Source: Heliocidaris tuberculata (lineage: Eukaryota > Echinodermata > Echinoidea > Camarodonta > Echinometridae). From it: a stretch of DNA of 64,000 nucleotides. A program made the position numbers and the translations under genes. The DNA lies in NCBI GenBank assembly GCA_025618425.1, contig CM046836.1, forward strand, positions 27,794,140-27,858,139, read 5' to 3'. Below are positions 23,867 to 36,200 of the stretch, piece after piece; position 1 is the stretch's first letter, and the number at the start of each line of letters is the position of its first letter. The notes beneath the pieces are model-generated. The model worked only from the letters and a program-made list of their open reading frames with translations, did no database searches and was not told where the DNA came from.

Positions 23867-24622
23867 GGAAGAGCTGGACAAGAAGGTCTATGAAAAATGC
23901 CCCAACAAGTTAGCCTCATCTGTTGGAAATGCATGGGAAGGCATTTCCAGTGACTTCCTCCACAACTACTTCCCCAATTTGACCAGTTGGATGCCCAGGA
24001 TGTGCAGTGATGTGGTCCAGGGGCAGGTTCTCTGATGAGAAGTCTCTATGATTCGAAACGTGATTAAATAAAACTTTGAAAAATAAAGAAATGTGTATCT
24101 TATGACACCACTATTATTCAATTAGGCATTATTGTCCTTGTAAGAGTAACACAAATGCAAAGAATAAACAATAGAATATGATTTCCCATTTAAAAAAATA
24201 TATTGAGGTGATCCCAAAATTATTGATGAGGTTCTTAGATAAAAATATTAGTTTTCTGCATTATGATGAGCAAAGGCATTGTTAATGTATATTTGTCAAT
24301 AAAGTTGTGATATTCGTCAGTACAAACAAGGGTCAGATTTTGTAGAATGTCAAAAAAGACAAAAATGCTTACACAAGTGACCAAACCAATGACCTCATAT
24401 TTTCCACTGGAAATTATATTTTGGGGGGTAGGTTGCCTTTTTAACGCATAACTGCCTCCTGAAACGCTTTTCATATGTTAAACTGGTGTCAACTTGAAGG
24501 CTGATGTCTACCCTTCAGTTTGATACCAAAATGTTACAGTGCCACAAAGCTCATGATCAATGAAATGTGGGTGATTGTGAAGAATAAGTTCTGAATATAG
24601 GTGTACCGAAACTTTTGGAAGG

Positions 24623-24630
<8 letters not shown>
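23867..24630 (+). pseudogene. Tc1-like transposase C-terminal relic and 3' end
   Basis: From 23871 an open stretch encodes LWEELDKKVYEKCPNKL, then NAWEGISSDF and WMPRMCSDVV, followed by TGA. This matches the C-terminal part of Tc1-like DDE transposases (LWxxVxxxVxxxxPxNLxxL...MPRRxxAV). The end GTACCGAAACTTTTGGAAGG near 24605 resembles Tc1 terminal repeats. The rest of the transposase is missing. Confidence 0.65.
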
Positions 24631-24655
<25 letters not shown>

Positions 24656-24696
24656 CACATATATATATATATATATATATTTACACACACACACAG

Positions 24697-24743
<47 letters not shown>

Positions 24744-24820
24744 TTACACACACACACACACACACACCCACACACACGCGCATATATATATATATACACA
24801 CACACACACACTAAAAGAAA
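24628..24820. repeat. (GT)n/(AT)n/(AC)n compound microsatellite
   Basis: Alternating GT, AT and AC runs. The open frames here are artefacts of the dinucleotide repeat. Confidence 0.95.
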
Positions 24821-25049
24821 TGATCAAGGCATCTTTGTTTTCTAGTAATAAAGATGCATATGGGAACAATTTTACTCCGAATTTAATTAATATAAAAGTT
24901 TGGCACATGAATCCTTTCTGGCAGAGTATACTCAGACCAAATGCATGATGAATATCATTTTTCTCCTCTCTTGAAATTTTTTCAATATTCAACTTTATTC
25001 ATTCGATATTCGATATTCATCTTTGAACAATAAATTTCTATTTGATTAT

Positions 25050-25310
25050 TTGCAAGCTCACCGAAAGCTTACCCCTTTCTTGCAAGTATGCTGCAAGCTT
25101 GCCGCAAGCTTACCATTTTTTGTACGAGCTTGCCAACTTTTCCTGCTCACAACAAGCTTGCCATAATTTTCTATGAAGCTCATTTTAAGCTGCTGCAAGC
25201 GTGCCGCAAACTTACTTTCTAAAAAAACAAAAAAACAAAAACAAACAAAAACAAAAACACGCTTATTAAGCGTGCCGCAAGGTTATTACGAGCTTGCGGC
25301 AAGCTTATAT
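25050..25310. repeat. Cluster of GCAAGCTTGCC-type words
   Basis: About ten copies of GCAAGCTT(G/A)CC, GAGCTTGCC, AAGCGTGCCGC and inversions such as GAGCTTGCGGCAAGCTTA, in one 260-bp stretch. Individual copies are close to palindromic. Confidence 0.7.
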
Positions 25311-27730
25311 TTTATGCGCCAAATTTTGCGTTTTGCTGAGCTATGTTTGATCAGGAATACAAAACAAAACAAAAGCATACCTAAACCTAAATAATTCCTT
25401 TATACTCTAGACTACTTTAAAATGCTAAACAAATTTATACTCACTGTGTTAAATATACCGACTGATATTGACGTTGTTGGATAACTCTTCATAATATACA
25501 TACAATGTCTGTTAATAGCTCTATCGCCGCTGCGGCTGTGGTCTTTCACACAAAAGTACTTTCCTAGAATAGAATTACAATCTGCAATCAGATATTTAAG
25601 TGAGCATGCGTTTGCTATGTTTGCTAGGTCATCATCCGCAATAATTTACAGTTTTCACCTTAACACAATCATATATACATGTATATTAATATGACATTAT
25701 CATTATTTACATAGGTTAAGTCATTATACGCAAAATTATAAATAATTGAAAATCGAGATATATTGACAGAGCAGCATATCTTTAGCGGAGCAATTTTTAG
25801 TGCGGTCGAATATTCATTAAGCCATGAAACAAGTGTTGCAATAAATTCATAATTAAATTTTCGATTCAGCCTTGAAGCAAGTCAATACAATAAGGTGTAT
25901 AAAATTAGATGTGAACAATGAAATGAAATTTATATATCAAAATCAAAATGCAATATCTAAAAATTACGAGTGGTTTACTATTGATTCGAGAAAACCCATA
26001 ACACTACAAACATAATATTGGAAAGTAACTGTCTGGTTTACAAGGGTTTAAATTACTTGACCATGAGAGTCGACAGTGATATATTAATAGTGCATAGTGC
26101 TCGATATGCGTTACAAAAAACATGGAATACTGCTGCGGTTTATTAATTAAATCAATTATGTAATTAACTGAAATCCCGAATCGCGAGAGAGTTTAATGCC
26201 TAACATTCCATAGTGACATCTGTGTACATGAACATCAATCAATGAAATATTAGTATTGGTTCACAAACAATATCAAATGCTCATATAACTGAAAAAAGAA
26301 GTTACTAACTGCACACGCACCTATTAAAACGCTAGCCTAACAGTACTGTATCTGATAATACCAATTAGGATGCTATCTTGTATTTCTAGTAAACAAAACT
26401 GTTGCCATAATAATTAGGATTGGGCTAGCAGATCGATAAACACACAAGGCTGAAGAATACTAATGTAACGTCATTGTTATGATGTTAAATGGCCTTGTGT
26501 TGTCCATTAACATCTAAAAAGTAGAACACTGACCATTATAAAATGATTCACAAGAACATGATAAACTTATTTATAAATTGAGATATTATATACTGCTTAC
26601 TGTACAATGGTTTACAACAACAACAACAAAAAAAGGATATCCATCACAACAAGTAATAAATCGATTAAGAAATTTGATGAACTTGATTGTAATTTACATT
26701 ATGAAACTAATCTAGATATAGTTTAAGAATCATAGGTAAAGGAGACAATCGATAACTAAATTGAATTGCATTAAGTGCCTCATCGTGACTTGAAACTATT
26801 GTCATTAAAATTGCGCTTCACTTCAAATTGTGACCTAAAATTGACAATTGTAGAAAAGGGTTATATAAAAGTTCGGTCCCAAGTAATACTTTCATTCTGA
26901 AAATGTAGAACATTTTGCAATCACCTCAGCGTATTTTTTTAGTGTAATCAAACATGGGAACGGTCTTCTTCTTCGTTTTTTTTTTTTTCTTCTTTTTTTT
27001 TAGGTTTATGGAAATTTCCCCAAAAATTAATTTTCTCAAAAATCAATTTTCTCATATTTTGTTTCTGTGCTAATGATGCAAATCTGCTGTGATTGTATGA
27101 AAATAATCATCTTTTCAATGATATAAATTTCCCCATCTTCTCTTACATCTTTAAATACACCGCTTCAAAAGCCAAAATAGCCTCAAAATTCTATTTTACA
27201 TTTATAATAATATGATCGCTGATATCGTGCCATTTTATTTGATTAAGATATTCCATGCCGCGTACGTTATGATTTTCCGGTTTAGCCAAGCTTTGACGAT
27301 GCGAGCTTTAAATAAGGGAAGGTCAAATGGTGACATGTCGTTTTTTCCGAAGGTTCATAATTCCGAAGTTGTGTTACTCCTAATTCTCATTAATCCGAAA
27401 CTTCGCAATTCTGAAGATTCGTAATTCTGAAAATGAAATAAGGTTCATGATTCTGAAAATGAAATAGAACCTTACATTATTTTTGATCCGAGAAGATCGG
27501 TACTAAAGCCTGATTAGCACTAACTGGTAACTGGTAAGTTGGGACCACAGACGATATCGAATATTCCAGTTCTATTATTTCCCACTTCGCATACGATTGC
27601 ACGAACAAAAAATAGCCTCCACATCTTGAGAAAATAATTATTCAAACTGCTGTTGCCATGCCTAGGGGAAAAGTATTTTCATCCTTCCAAGATTGTCCAG
27701 TGAGAGACTGTAGAAAAAAGAATTAAAATA

Positions 27731-27776
<46 letters not shown>

Positions 27777-28620
27777 AGGTGGGGCCGCATAAATTATGCT
27801 ACTTTCATGACTTTACAAAATACACAGTGAGTTTAATATTCGGGAGGGGGGGGGGGCTGGAAGGAGATAGATAGCAATTTTGGTGAGAAGCGTTGCTAAA
27901 CCATTTTGAATGGGGGGGGGGGGGGGGGGTTGTCGGACCTAATTTGCCGACAACTATGAAGGAAAAAAAAAGTGGGTAGATTTCCAACTTTGCTGCCAGT
28001 GGAAGATGCACATTTTTTCCCAATAAGTAAGAAATAAGTAATTTTTTTATAGCTTATACAGACAGCCTATGCAATTTTTTAAGAAGTCTTACAACCCCCC
28101 CCCACCCCCCCCCCCCCCCCCCCCCGTTTCATACTTTGGTTCCTGATGACTAGTATAAGAAAATGAGGCTTTATTATTTGAAATTATTAATTATGTCTTA
28201 TAAAACTGAGCATATTATCTGGATGTACGTGTACATGTTTATATACATACCTATACCATTTCTTGTTGTTTTGCCTCTTCCTGCACTACGTTGTAGGCTC
28301 TTTTCATTCGGAACCTGTATTGAAATTTTAAACATACTTATGAATTGTCTGAAATGTAGGATTTTCAACATTGCAGACATAAAAAGAATATTATGATATA
28401 CATCTTTGTTTCTTAAGTTTGTAGAGCCGATGACAAGCTGATTGTACCCTACCCCCTACTCATCCCCATTACTCTCTTTCTCTTTCTCTCTCTCTCTCAA
28501 GCTCTCTCTCTCTTTCTCTCGCTCTCTTTCTCTCTCTCTCATTCTCTTTCTCACGCACATGTACTTGAATATGCCTTCATAGAGTCATGAAAGTTGACGG
28601 ACCATGCCTTTTTAAATTAC

Positions 28621-28886
28621 TTACTTTTTGAAGTATATCGCTAATCCCACAGTTAATATGCAAATAACCACCACCACCACAGAGACGACCACAATTACAA
28701 CTATGGTGCTTGACGATCGTGTTGCAATGGTGGTCATAGAGGTCTTCTCACCCTCTACCTCAGGCAGGGTGATATTGACAATTGAAACGGCATGTGATGT
28801 GCTGTTCACCAGGTGAGATTCGATGGCGTCTCTGCCACTCACAATAGCTTCAAGGAGAATAGCCTGGGAAACATAGACAGGCTCAG
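28621..28886 (-). CDS. CLCA: Gene B exon 19: membrane helix and C-terminus
   Basis: Encodes a juxtamembrane part with NST and NIT glycosylation sequons, then a Val/Ile-rich membrane helix beginning STIVVIVVVSVVVVV. It ends IYFKK and TAA at 28623-28621. The TAA is inside AAAAAGTAAGTAA, which is also a consensus 5' splice site, so a further exon is possible. Confidence 0.85.
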
Positions 28887-31800
28887 CTGAAATGATGATG
28901 AACAGGAAAAGATAAGTATCTGTGATGACTTAGTAGCTGTACATATTATTTGTTGCTATGGTTTTTGTGGGGGGGGGGGGGTCTTCTTGCAAATGGAGTA
29001 AGTTCAAAGCTTTGTCATTACAAAAAAGGCATACGAGTGAAACTGTAAGTGACCGTAAACTGTACAGAAAAAAAATTGTCCAGAAATTGATCTGTAAAGT
29101 GACCTTCGCGATGAGGGCATACATGCAACAAGGCAATATGAGTTTGTCTGTGAACAAAACAAAAATATGCCCGTCAAAAAAGGAAAAAAAATGTATGTAT
29201 CACATTTACTGTAATACTGTTAGAATATGAATGGATGTACAGAGTGTTCCTTTCATCTAGCAAAGATCATAATGGCGAAACAGTCACTAGAAAATGAAGC
29301 TATCCCAAATGTTATCTCCAGTCAATCTGGAAACAGTATTAGACCTGGATGTTTTATTTGTCCTATATCTTCGTAATTTGCTCAGTTATAAAGCAGTATG
29401 ATGACAACAGCTTTTCAGATGGCTTCTAGAAATGAATACTCATATATATACATATATTGTGTTCAAGATAGGCCTGTCAAGTACAAGTAAAAGTGGAGAT
29501 ATATGTTAAGTACATAACGTTTTCTTTGCGGTCTTTGCGGTAAAAAGAAAATACTTTTTGAAAAAAATGTATATGTCTGACCTGACCGTTTGAGACCGTT
29601 TGAAAATAAATCACGTCTCTCGCGTTTCTTTGACCCGGATTCCTCTTCGCAGAGATCTGAAGCAGCAGGCCGGAATGCATAGACAACCACGGAACAAGTG
29701 AATCGTTGATCACTGGATTTAGATTCCACAGATATTGGATATCCGTCTGCGATTCTCACACCTTTCTTTGACACGAACGGGATTACCTCCGAGCTACAGC
29801 ATGACAAAGAAACGATACTACAGTGCGAGTCAGAAAAAATGTTACACTTTTTAAAATGCTTATATTAAAAATATGATAGAAATATCTTAGTTCTTGCACC
29901 ACAGTTAGATAGAATAACTTTCAGTTTTATTTGATACAACATTTGTGGGGAATCAGTAATGAATTTACTGGATACGAATCAATTAATGTGTCTGGGTGAA
30001 AACCCATTTGCGCCAACATCAACAATACCTTGTCTGATTTGGATGAGACTGCACAATAAGCAAAAAAGCCTTTTCTGATGATAATTTAGTTATTCCAAAT
30101 CAGGCAAGGGGCTTTAGTTGTTGTTTCTTATATGTTTGTAAACTCGCATCTTTAGTTTTCGGACTTTTAGTCGAGATAAAATAAAACCAAATTGAATTTG
30201 AAGTTGAATTTGAATTTGAAGCTAATGCTAAACGGCTCCTGTGGAATGACCCCAAGATCTCCAGACTTAACACCCATGGACTTCTTCGTCTGGGGGTTCC
30301 TAAAGTCCAAGGTGTACAGCAGCCCACCTGCAGACCTGGATGACTTGCAGACAGGCAGACACTTCGGGCCAATGGCAGCGATACTCCATCGAGCTCACAA
30401 ATGCATCGAGAGAAACTGACGCCATGTGGAAGATTGAAAGCTATCTATGTCTAAGTGTCCAAAATGACTATGAAAAGGGACTTTTCGGTGAAGATCACAT
30501 ATGTTGTAGCTGAGACAATTCTCTACAAGATCCGTTTCACCATTATTCATTTTGACAAAGGAATCATGGCGTATTTTTGCGATTAATGGAGGTATGTCAA
30601 TTTTTCACATTTTGCGTGTATTCTCTATGGGACATGACTTTTTCTCAAATCTTGATTCTACATTCCCGTCTTCTTTGAGCAGTATCTCTCTTATTTCTGC
30701 TCCATTTTCTTCCAAATGTTAGTATGTTATAGGTGAGACTATAATCATTCTAAAATATGCACTTCAATTTTTGATCAGATGTCGGGATCATGCCCATTTT
30801 TTAACTACAAAATGTGATTTCAAAATCCCATTTTTCGTTTACGTGTTATCTCTATTGCAATGTCAAATCGTCCAGTTTTCTGTGATGCAAGTCTCAATCC
30901 ACTGTCAACATTAATAGGATTATTATATTGCACAAATATCATCACTTCTTACAAAGCAATTTGCCAAATGGACAAAGAGACCACCTAATTCGTCTTCAGT
31001 GACGAATTAAAAGTCTAGTTTATTTATTTCTTTATTGGTTCTCATATTTATTTATCTTGATTAAACACATGCATAAACTTTATGCTCATTGTTTGTGTGA
31101 ATGTTGTTGTCTCTGTTTTAGCAGGTAATCATACCACTTGGCGCAAATGAGTTTTGACTATCTTTCAAACAATGGCTGTTGCGCACTCAACCGTTACAGC
31201 AACATTGAAACAAATGTTGCCAAACAACAAAGGAATATATACTCTATCCATACATGCTAAAAATATTATGTTAATCCCACAATTTTTGAAACAATACTCA
31301 ATTTAAAAAGTGTAACATTTTTTTCTGACTCACACTGTAGATTTCCGATGGTTAAAAAAAAATCATTCGCAGCTTTAAAAGGATAGTGTTGTAAATATGT
31401 ATATATAGTTGGTGGAAACAAAACAAAATTCCTAACACACAATTTAGGAAGCTTAGCACAATTTTTAAAATCTTGCAATATTATCTATTTAATTTTAGTG
31501 TATCATTATTGGCTGATTTATGTAATATTCCACTATTACGTAGTAAAATACTTGATTCCGGACTAAAGTTTCAATTTCAGTTTTGCTTTTTTTAGACATC
31601 TAGCTTACCTTGCTTTGTTTCCACTCTCTGGACAACAGGTGTCAAAGTTGTTGTTACAGAATAGATTCAACTGTGCTGTAACGGATGTACGTAGAGGAGC
31701 ACTGCTATAAATACACTAAACAGGTAGTAAAAGAAATAAAATCTAATCAACACAATTCCAAGGAATGTGTATATGAAATATGTTACAAAGTTGCAATGTC

Positions 31801-32818
31801 GACTCTTTTTTTTTCTGAAGAGAACAAGATTTTTATATTTTAAAATTTTATATTTTGACACAAAATAGTTCATGTGAAGCAACTTCTAATCTCATAGAGC
31901 CCTGATATCATGAAGGACTCTAATTCAGCTTATAAAAAAAAAACAAGTGAATAACACAACGATTATTTTCATCGTAAGGGCTATCGAAAATTAATCATGT
32001 TCCTACCTGTACATTATCCATTTGGAGATTTATTTGTACTCCGTTCCTCAGCTGCGATTTCACATCTGATAAACACAAAGAAAGTTAGCTACGAGTAGCA
32101 GGTTCACTAGAGATACACAAATTTTACTTTCAATTGAGCGGAAATTCTAGTAGTTATTACAGCTGTAGAAACCCATCATTACCAAACAACGAAGTACACT
32201 TTTTAAATTAAACTTGAATAGGAAATCCTCATTTTAATTTGAATGTTATCCTTCCTTGATAGAAGGTCTAGTGTAGGATATATAATCAAGCTCACAGACT
32301 TTAAGTGACAACTTAAAAGATGGTTTACCTACGTTGGCAAATGTTTCCTTGAAACTCATCGGAGCAGGAACATGAGCACCTACTCTCATCCAAAGTCACG
32401 CCGTTGTAACACACCATCCCGTCACATGAATCTATAGGTGGGGCTGTCGGAATGATCCTACGGAAAGTAGCCGTAACTACGTTAGAAACCGGACTCATTT
32501 GGCCCGCGTCATCACTTGCCTGGAGAGCAAAAGCAAAAGAGAAGGCTGGTGCTGTAGGAACGTCAGGAACCTGAATGACGTACTCTTCTACGGATCCGAA
32601 GGGTTTTGGATGGGACGTGTTTCCTACCAGAATTTGATGATGCTCGAGCTGAGTTGCACTGGAGAAATCGACCGAAAGCAAAGCAGACGATTCGGAAATC
32701 CTAAGATCATATGACATAGCTGTACGATTTTAGGAGAAAGGAAAGTGTTTTTATCAGTTTAAGTCCGATCCAGTTAGCTTGGGAGCGTTATGAGAAGGGA
32801 AGAGAAGATATATATATA

Positions 32819-32873
<55 letters not shown>

Positions 32874-33242
32874 AGTGTAAGGAAATAACATTACACAACA
32901 GCTTTGGCAACTCTCGTGGAAGCAAATACAATTGTAAGAAGTGAAAATGCAAGAATAATGCTTCAAAACTCACCCGATCCCGACACAGGAATTAAGTAAT
33001 GAGGTTGAAGATTTGTCAATTTGTCGGTCAATTGAATCTGGCGTCGGCGAAACCACTGCCCCGTCTCCGTGTTCTAGTGGTTAAGACATCGGCGTTCTAG
33101 GCCAGTGACCCGGGTTCAATTCCCGGCGGAGACATTTTTTCAACCTTTGCAACAATTTCAAACGGGAGGACAGCTCTGGGGAAATTTGATATAAACTACG
33201 CGACCATTATTCTTTCATTTTCAGTTCTCACAATTATATATA

Positions 33243-33273
<31 letters not shown>

Positions 33274-36200
33274 ATGAATGCTTTAACTGCGATCAGACCT
33301 AAGAACGGGATATAATGAAGACCATAATATAGAATCACGTTTTGATAATGTAAAAACTTATGAAAGAATTTCCCTTTTAAGGCTGAATTTTACCAAATTT
33401 TAAAAATAAAATCTATATACTCTTTCTGAATATTTTCATCGAAAATTTATTGGGATACAAGGGAAGTACAATAGACGTTTTCAGTGACGAACATAATCGA
33501 TGACATTCTGCATGGTACCCACATTATTGAATGATACCAGTGACCTAATTGAAACTAAATTGTTTCTGAATGGTATTCTTCGTTCTCTAAGGTGCCCCGG
33601 GCCTTTTTCATGGCTGTTTTCCGAATAAAAGTTTAAACAGATAAATTGCTTACCGCGAATCGCGAGGTTATAAAAATTTCAACACAAAGAAAAAAAAAAA
33701 ATCTACACTAGCACCAAAATGCACCCACCTCTAGCGACCCTCTGAACGTAATCGAGAAAATGAAAGTATTAAAATGGAATACGCTACCATTTCCTATATC
33801 TAAATCATCTCCAGGTGCAGTCCAGGTCAAGACCACTGTACTGTTACCAACATATGTCATCTTGACCCTCAGGTCCTGGACCCGGTTTGGTGGGAACAGG
33901 TCTTGTCCAGGTGTAAAGCCTGTTGGAAGACTTGGGACATTGGTCGAACCTGCTGAAGAACTTCTAGTAAAAGGTGCCGCATGTTCTAACTCTAACATCT
34001 TAAAGATGGGTGCCCCAGGTAGACGCAGACTGTAATTTCCTTTTGTAGTACATCGAAATAAAGAAATGGTGTTTCAGTAGCGTATAAGGAATAACTCTGG
34101 CTTACATATTTACTGCAGCTGCTCACGTTCTGTTATTCTACGGGTGCACAAATAAGGGTCTATTGCCATTTGGTTCAATGTCATCTGGCCCATTCGTCAT
34201 ATGGTCTAACATCATTCGGTCTAATACCAGTTGGTCCAATATACATTTGGTCTAATAAATATATTGTCCAATCAACGTTTCGTCTAGTAACGAGTAGGGC
34301 CAATAGCCATTTCGTCTATCATTTGGTCTAATAGACATTTGTCTTTTTTGTTGTTGTTGTGGTTGTTTTCTTTGCCAATTGGTTCAATTTATGGTCCATT
34401 ATCAAGTGGTCCAATTACCATTCGGTCTTATCATCAAATTGTCTAAATCCAATTAGTCCAATACCATTTTGTCAATCAAAATGCAAGGGGATACCTGTTG
34501 GTGTGCAGTTCTACATACATTTCATGTTTTGATATTTAAACTTCTAAATATGTTTCATAGATTTTTAAATATTCTTTGTTCAATCTTTGTTCAATATAAA
34601 GAGGCCAAAGCGTCATTCGAATTCATTTACGACGACGTGGGCGCGGATTCTTTCTCGAATTTTACTTTCCTTTTCATTTAAATGCAGTCAAGTTAATAGT
34701 GTGTTCATTCATTTTCAGGTACAAGATGTACAGAAAAGTGCCGGGCTTTGCCTTGCTAATGAATCTAACTTCTCCAATTTGTCGTCATTTAAGCATTCTA
34801 ATGTTTTCAAATGTAATTTGTTGTTGGAAAATGATGAAGTCATCTAAAGATATGGTGTAAAAAAATAATTATTGGACTACCCTTAATTATTCATATACTA
34901 TATCGTTTCAAAGTTGTACAGCATATTCAAAGTAATTTCACATCATATTGTCCGGTTTTTTTATTTTGCCTAATCTTATTTTTTCAGCTGACCATTCGCT
35001 TCATTTTTTATTTTTGTTTTTGATAATCACAGGGCCCCCTGATATAGGAGGGGTGCTAACGGGGCTCTAACAACCCACTTCATTGTCAGAAATCGTTCCG
35101 CGGTGTTTGTTTATCAACTTTTTTATGTTCCATGATTTTACTTTTTTTTTCGAGTATAATATTAATGGACGAAATGATATCAGACCAAATAGACCAGCTG
35201 ACAATTGGAGAAAATGGCATAGGACCAAATGGCAATATACTCAAGGCTGTAGGTCTTGCACATGCACGACAAGTTAGAAATATAATCAAATGTTTGACAT
35301 TTTGCCAGCAAGAGGATAGTTATAGCAGAAACAGAATAATGAAGAAAAAATGATTTAAAGAAGTTTAATTATTGCAAATCTACATATGTATGAAGCTGTT
35401 TTGTTTTCTAATTACCGCAATGATCCTCGAATCATAGCAACTATTTTTTCCCCTCTCAAAGTAGTTTCACTTTCTTAATCAACAACAAGCGCGTCTATCC
35501 ATACCTATAGATCCATCGGATACCACCTGCCCATCTTCCGTGATGTTAATGAAAGGTGGTGACCGTGAACCTGATGAACCCCCTAAGATGACCGCACTCC
35601 CGTCGTTCGCTGCTGTGATGCTGATACCATAGTAACCATCCCCGTCGTACTCAGTGAATGATCGTGAGTATACACCGTCATTAGCCGTTATATCGGCTCC
35701 TGTACGTCAACAAAAGAAAAAAAGTGATGTGAATTGTGATGCGTGTAATGGAGAATCAAATAGTAGAGGCATACTATTTGAGTAGGTCAAGATCTTGAAT
35801 CGAGATGTAAAGGTATTGGGTTCGATCGCCGGTAATGCGCTCGAGCAATGTCTTCGAGCAAGGTATTTCATTTACATCGTTTCTCTCCACCAAGGCGATG
35901 TGTACCCTGTAGGATGCGGAAGTCATTATGGTTTCTCCAGCATTGTGAGCGTATATTCAATTCAAATTAACAAAATGGTGCCTGCCTTAAATGCTCCCCA
36001 GGCATTGCCAGGGAGTGAAGAGTGTGCTTACATTGTGTGGGAGCAAGCCTGAATCTGACCGGGGTAATAGTATATCTAGGGGTGTTATTTACAGATATCG
36101 TACATTGTTATATAGATCCAGAATCTTTCAAGGGATATCTAAAGAAACAATACACAAAGTGTTTACGGTTAGTCAGGAGATTTTAAGCTTTTCCGAAGGG

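Larger units (their letters stand above)
20587..28620. other. Intergenic region between the two CLCA genes
   Basis: No host gene recognised. Holds CT-rich tracts (about 21018-21070), LINE-derived tandem duplication (22698-23117), Tc1/mariner debris (23131-24630), AT/AC microsatellites (24628-24820 and 27731-27775), an AAGCTTGC-motif cluster (25050-25310) and long poly-G and poly-C runs (27914-28124). The stretch 25320-27700 is AT-rich with nothing identifiable. Gene A's promoter must lie above 20586, but no core element is convincing. Confidence 0.6.

Noticed and set aside
24508..24845. Open frames rich in Tyr-Ile or Thr-His repeats
   Set aside because: Produced by AT and AC dinucleotide repeats.
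30100..30372. Minus-strand open frame opposite the transposase relic
   Set aside because: The plus strand carries the recognisable PDLTPMDFFVWG transposase block; the minus frame is its shadow.
33063..33134. Stand-alone functional tRNA-Arg(TCT) gene
   Set aside because: The fold is good, but flanking sequence matches a second diverged copy at 39550-39765 well beyond the tRNA part, so a SINE is the better reading.
34157..34480. CRISPR-like or coding repeat
   Set aside because: Repeats are degenerate, only about 20 bp apart with no spacers of constant length, and inverted copies occur 1 kb away.
35083..35353. Small open frames near 35.2 kb
   Set aside because: They run through the inverted GGACCAAATGG repeats and have no similarity or splice support.
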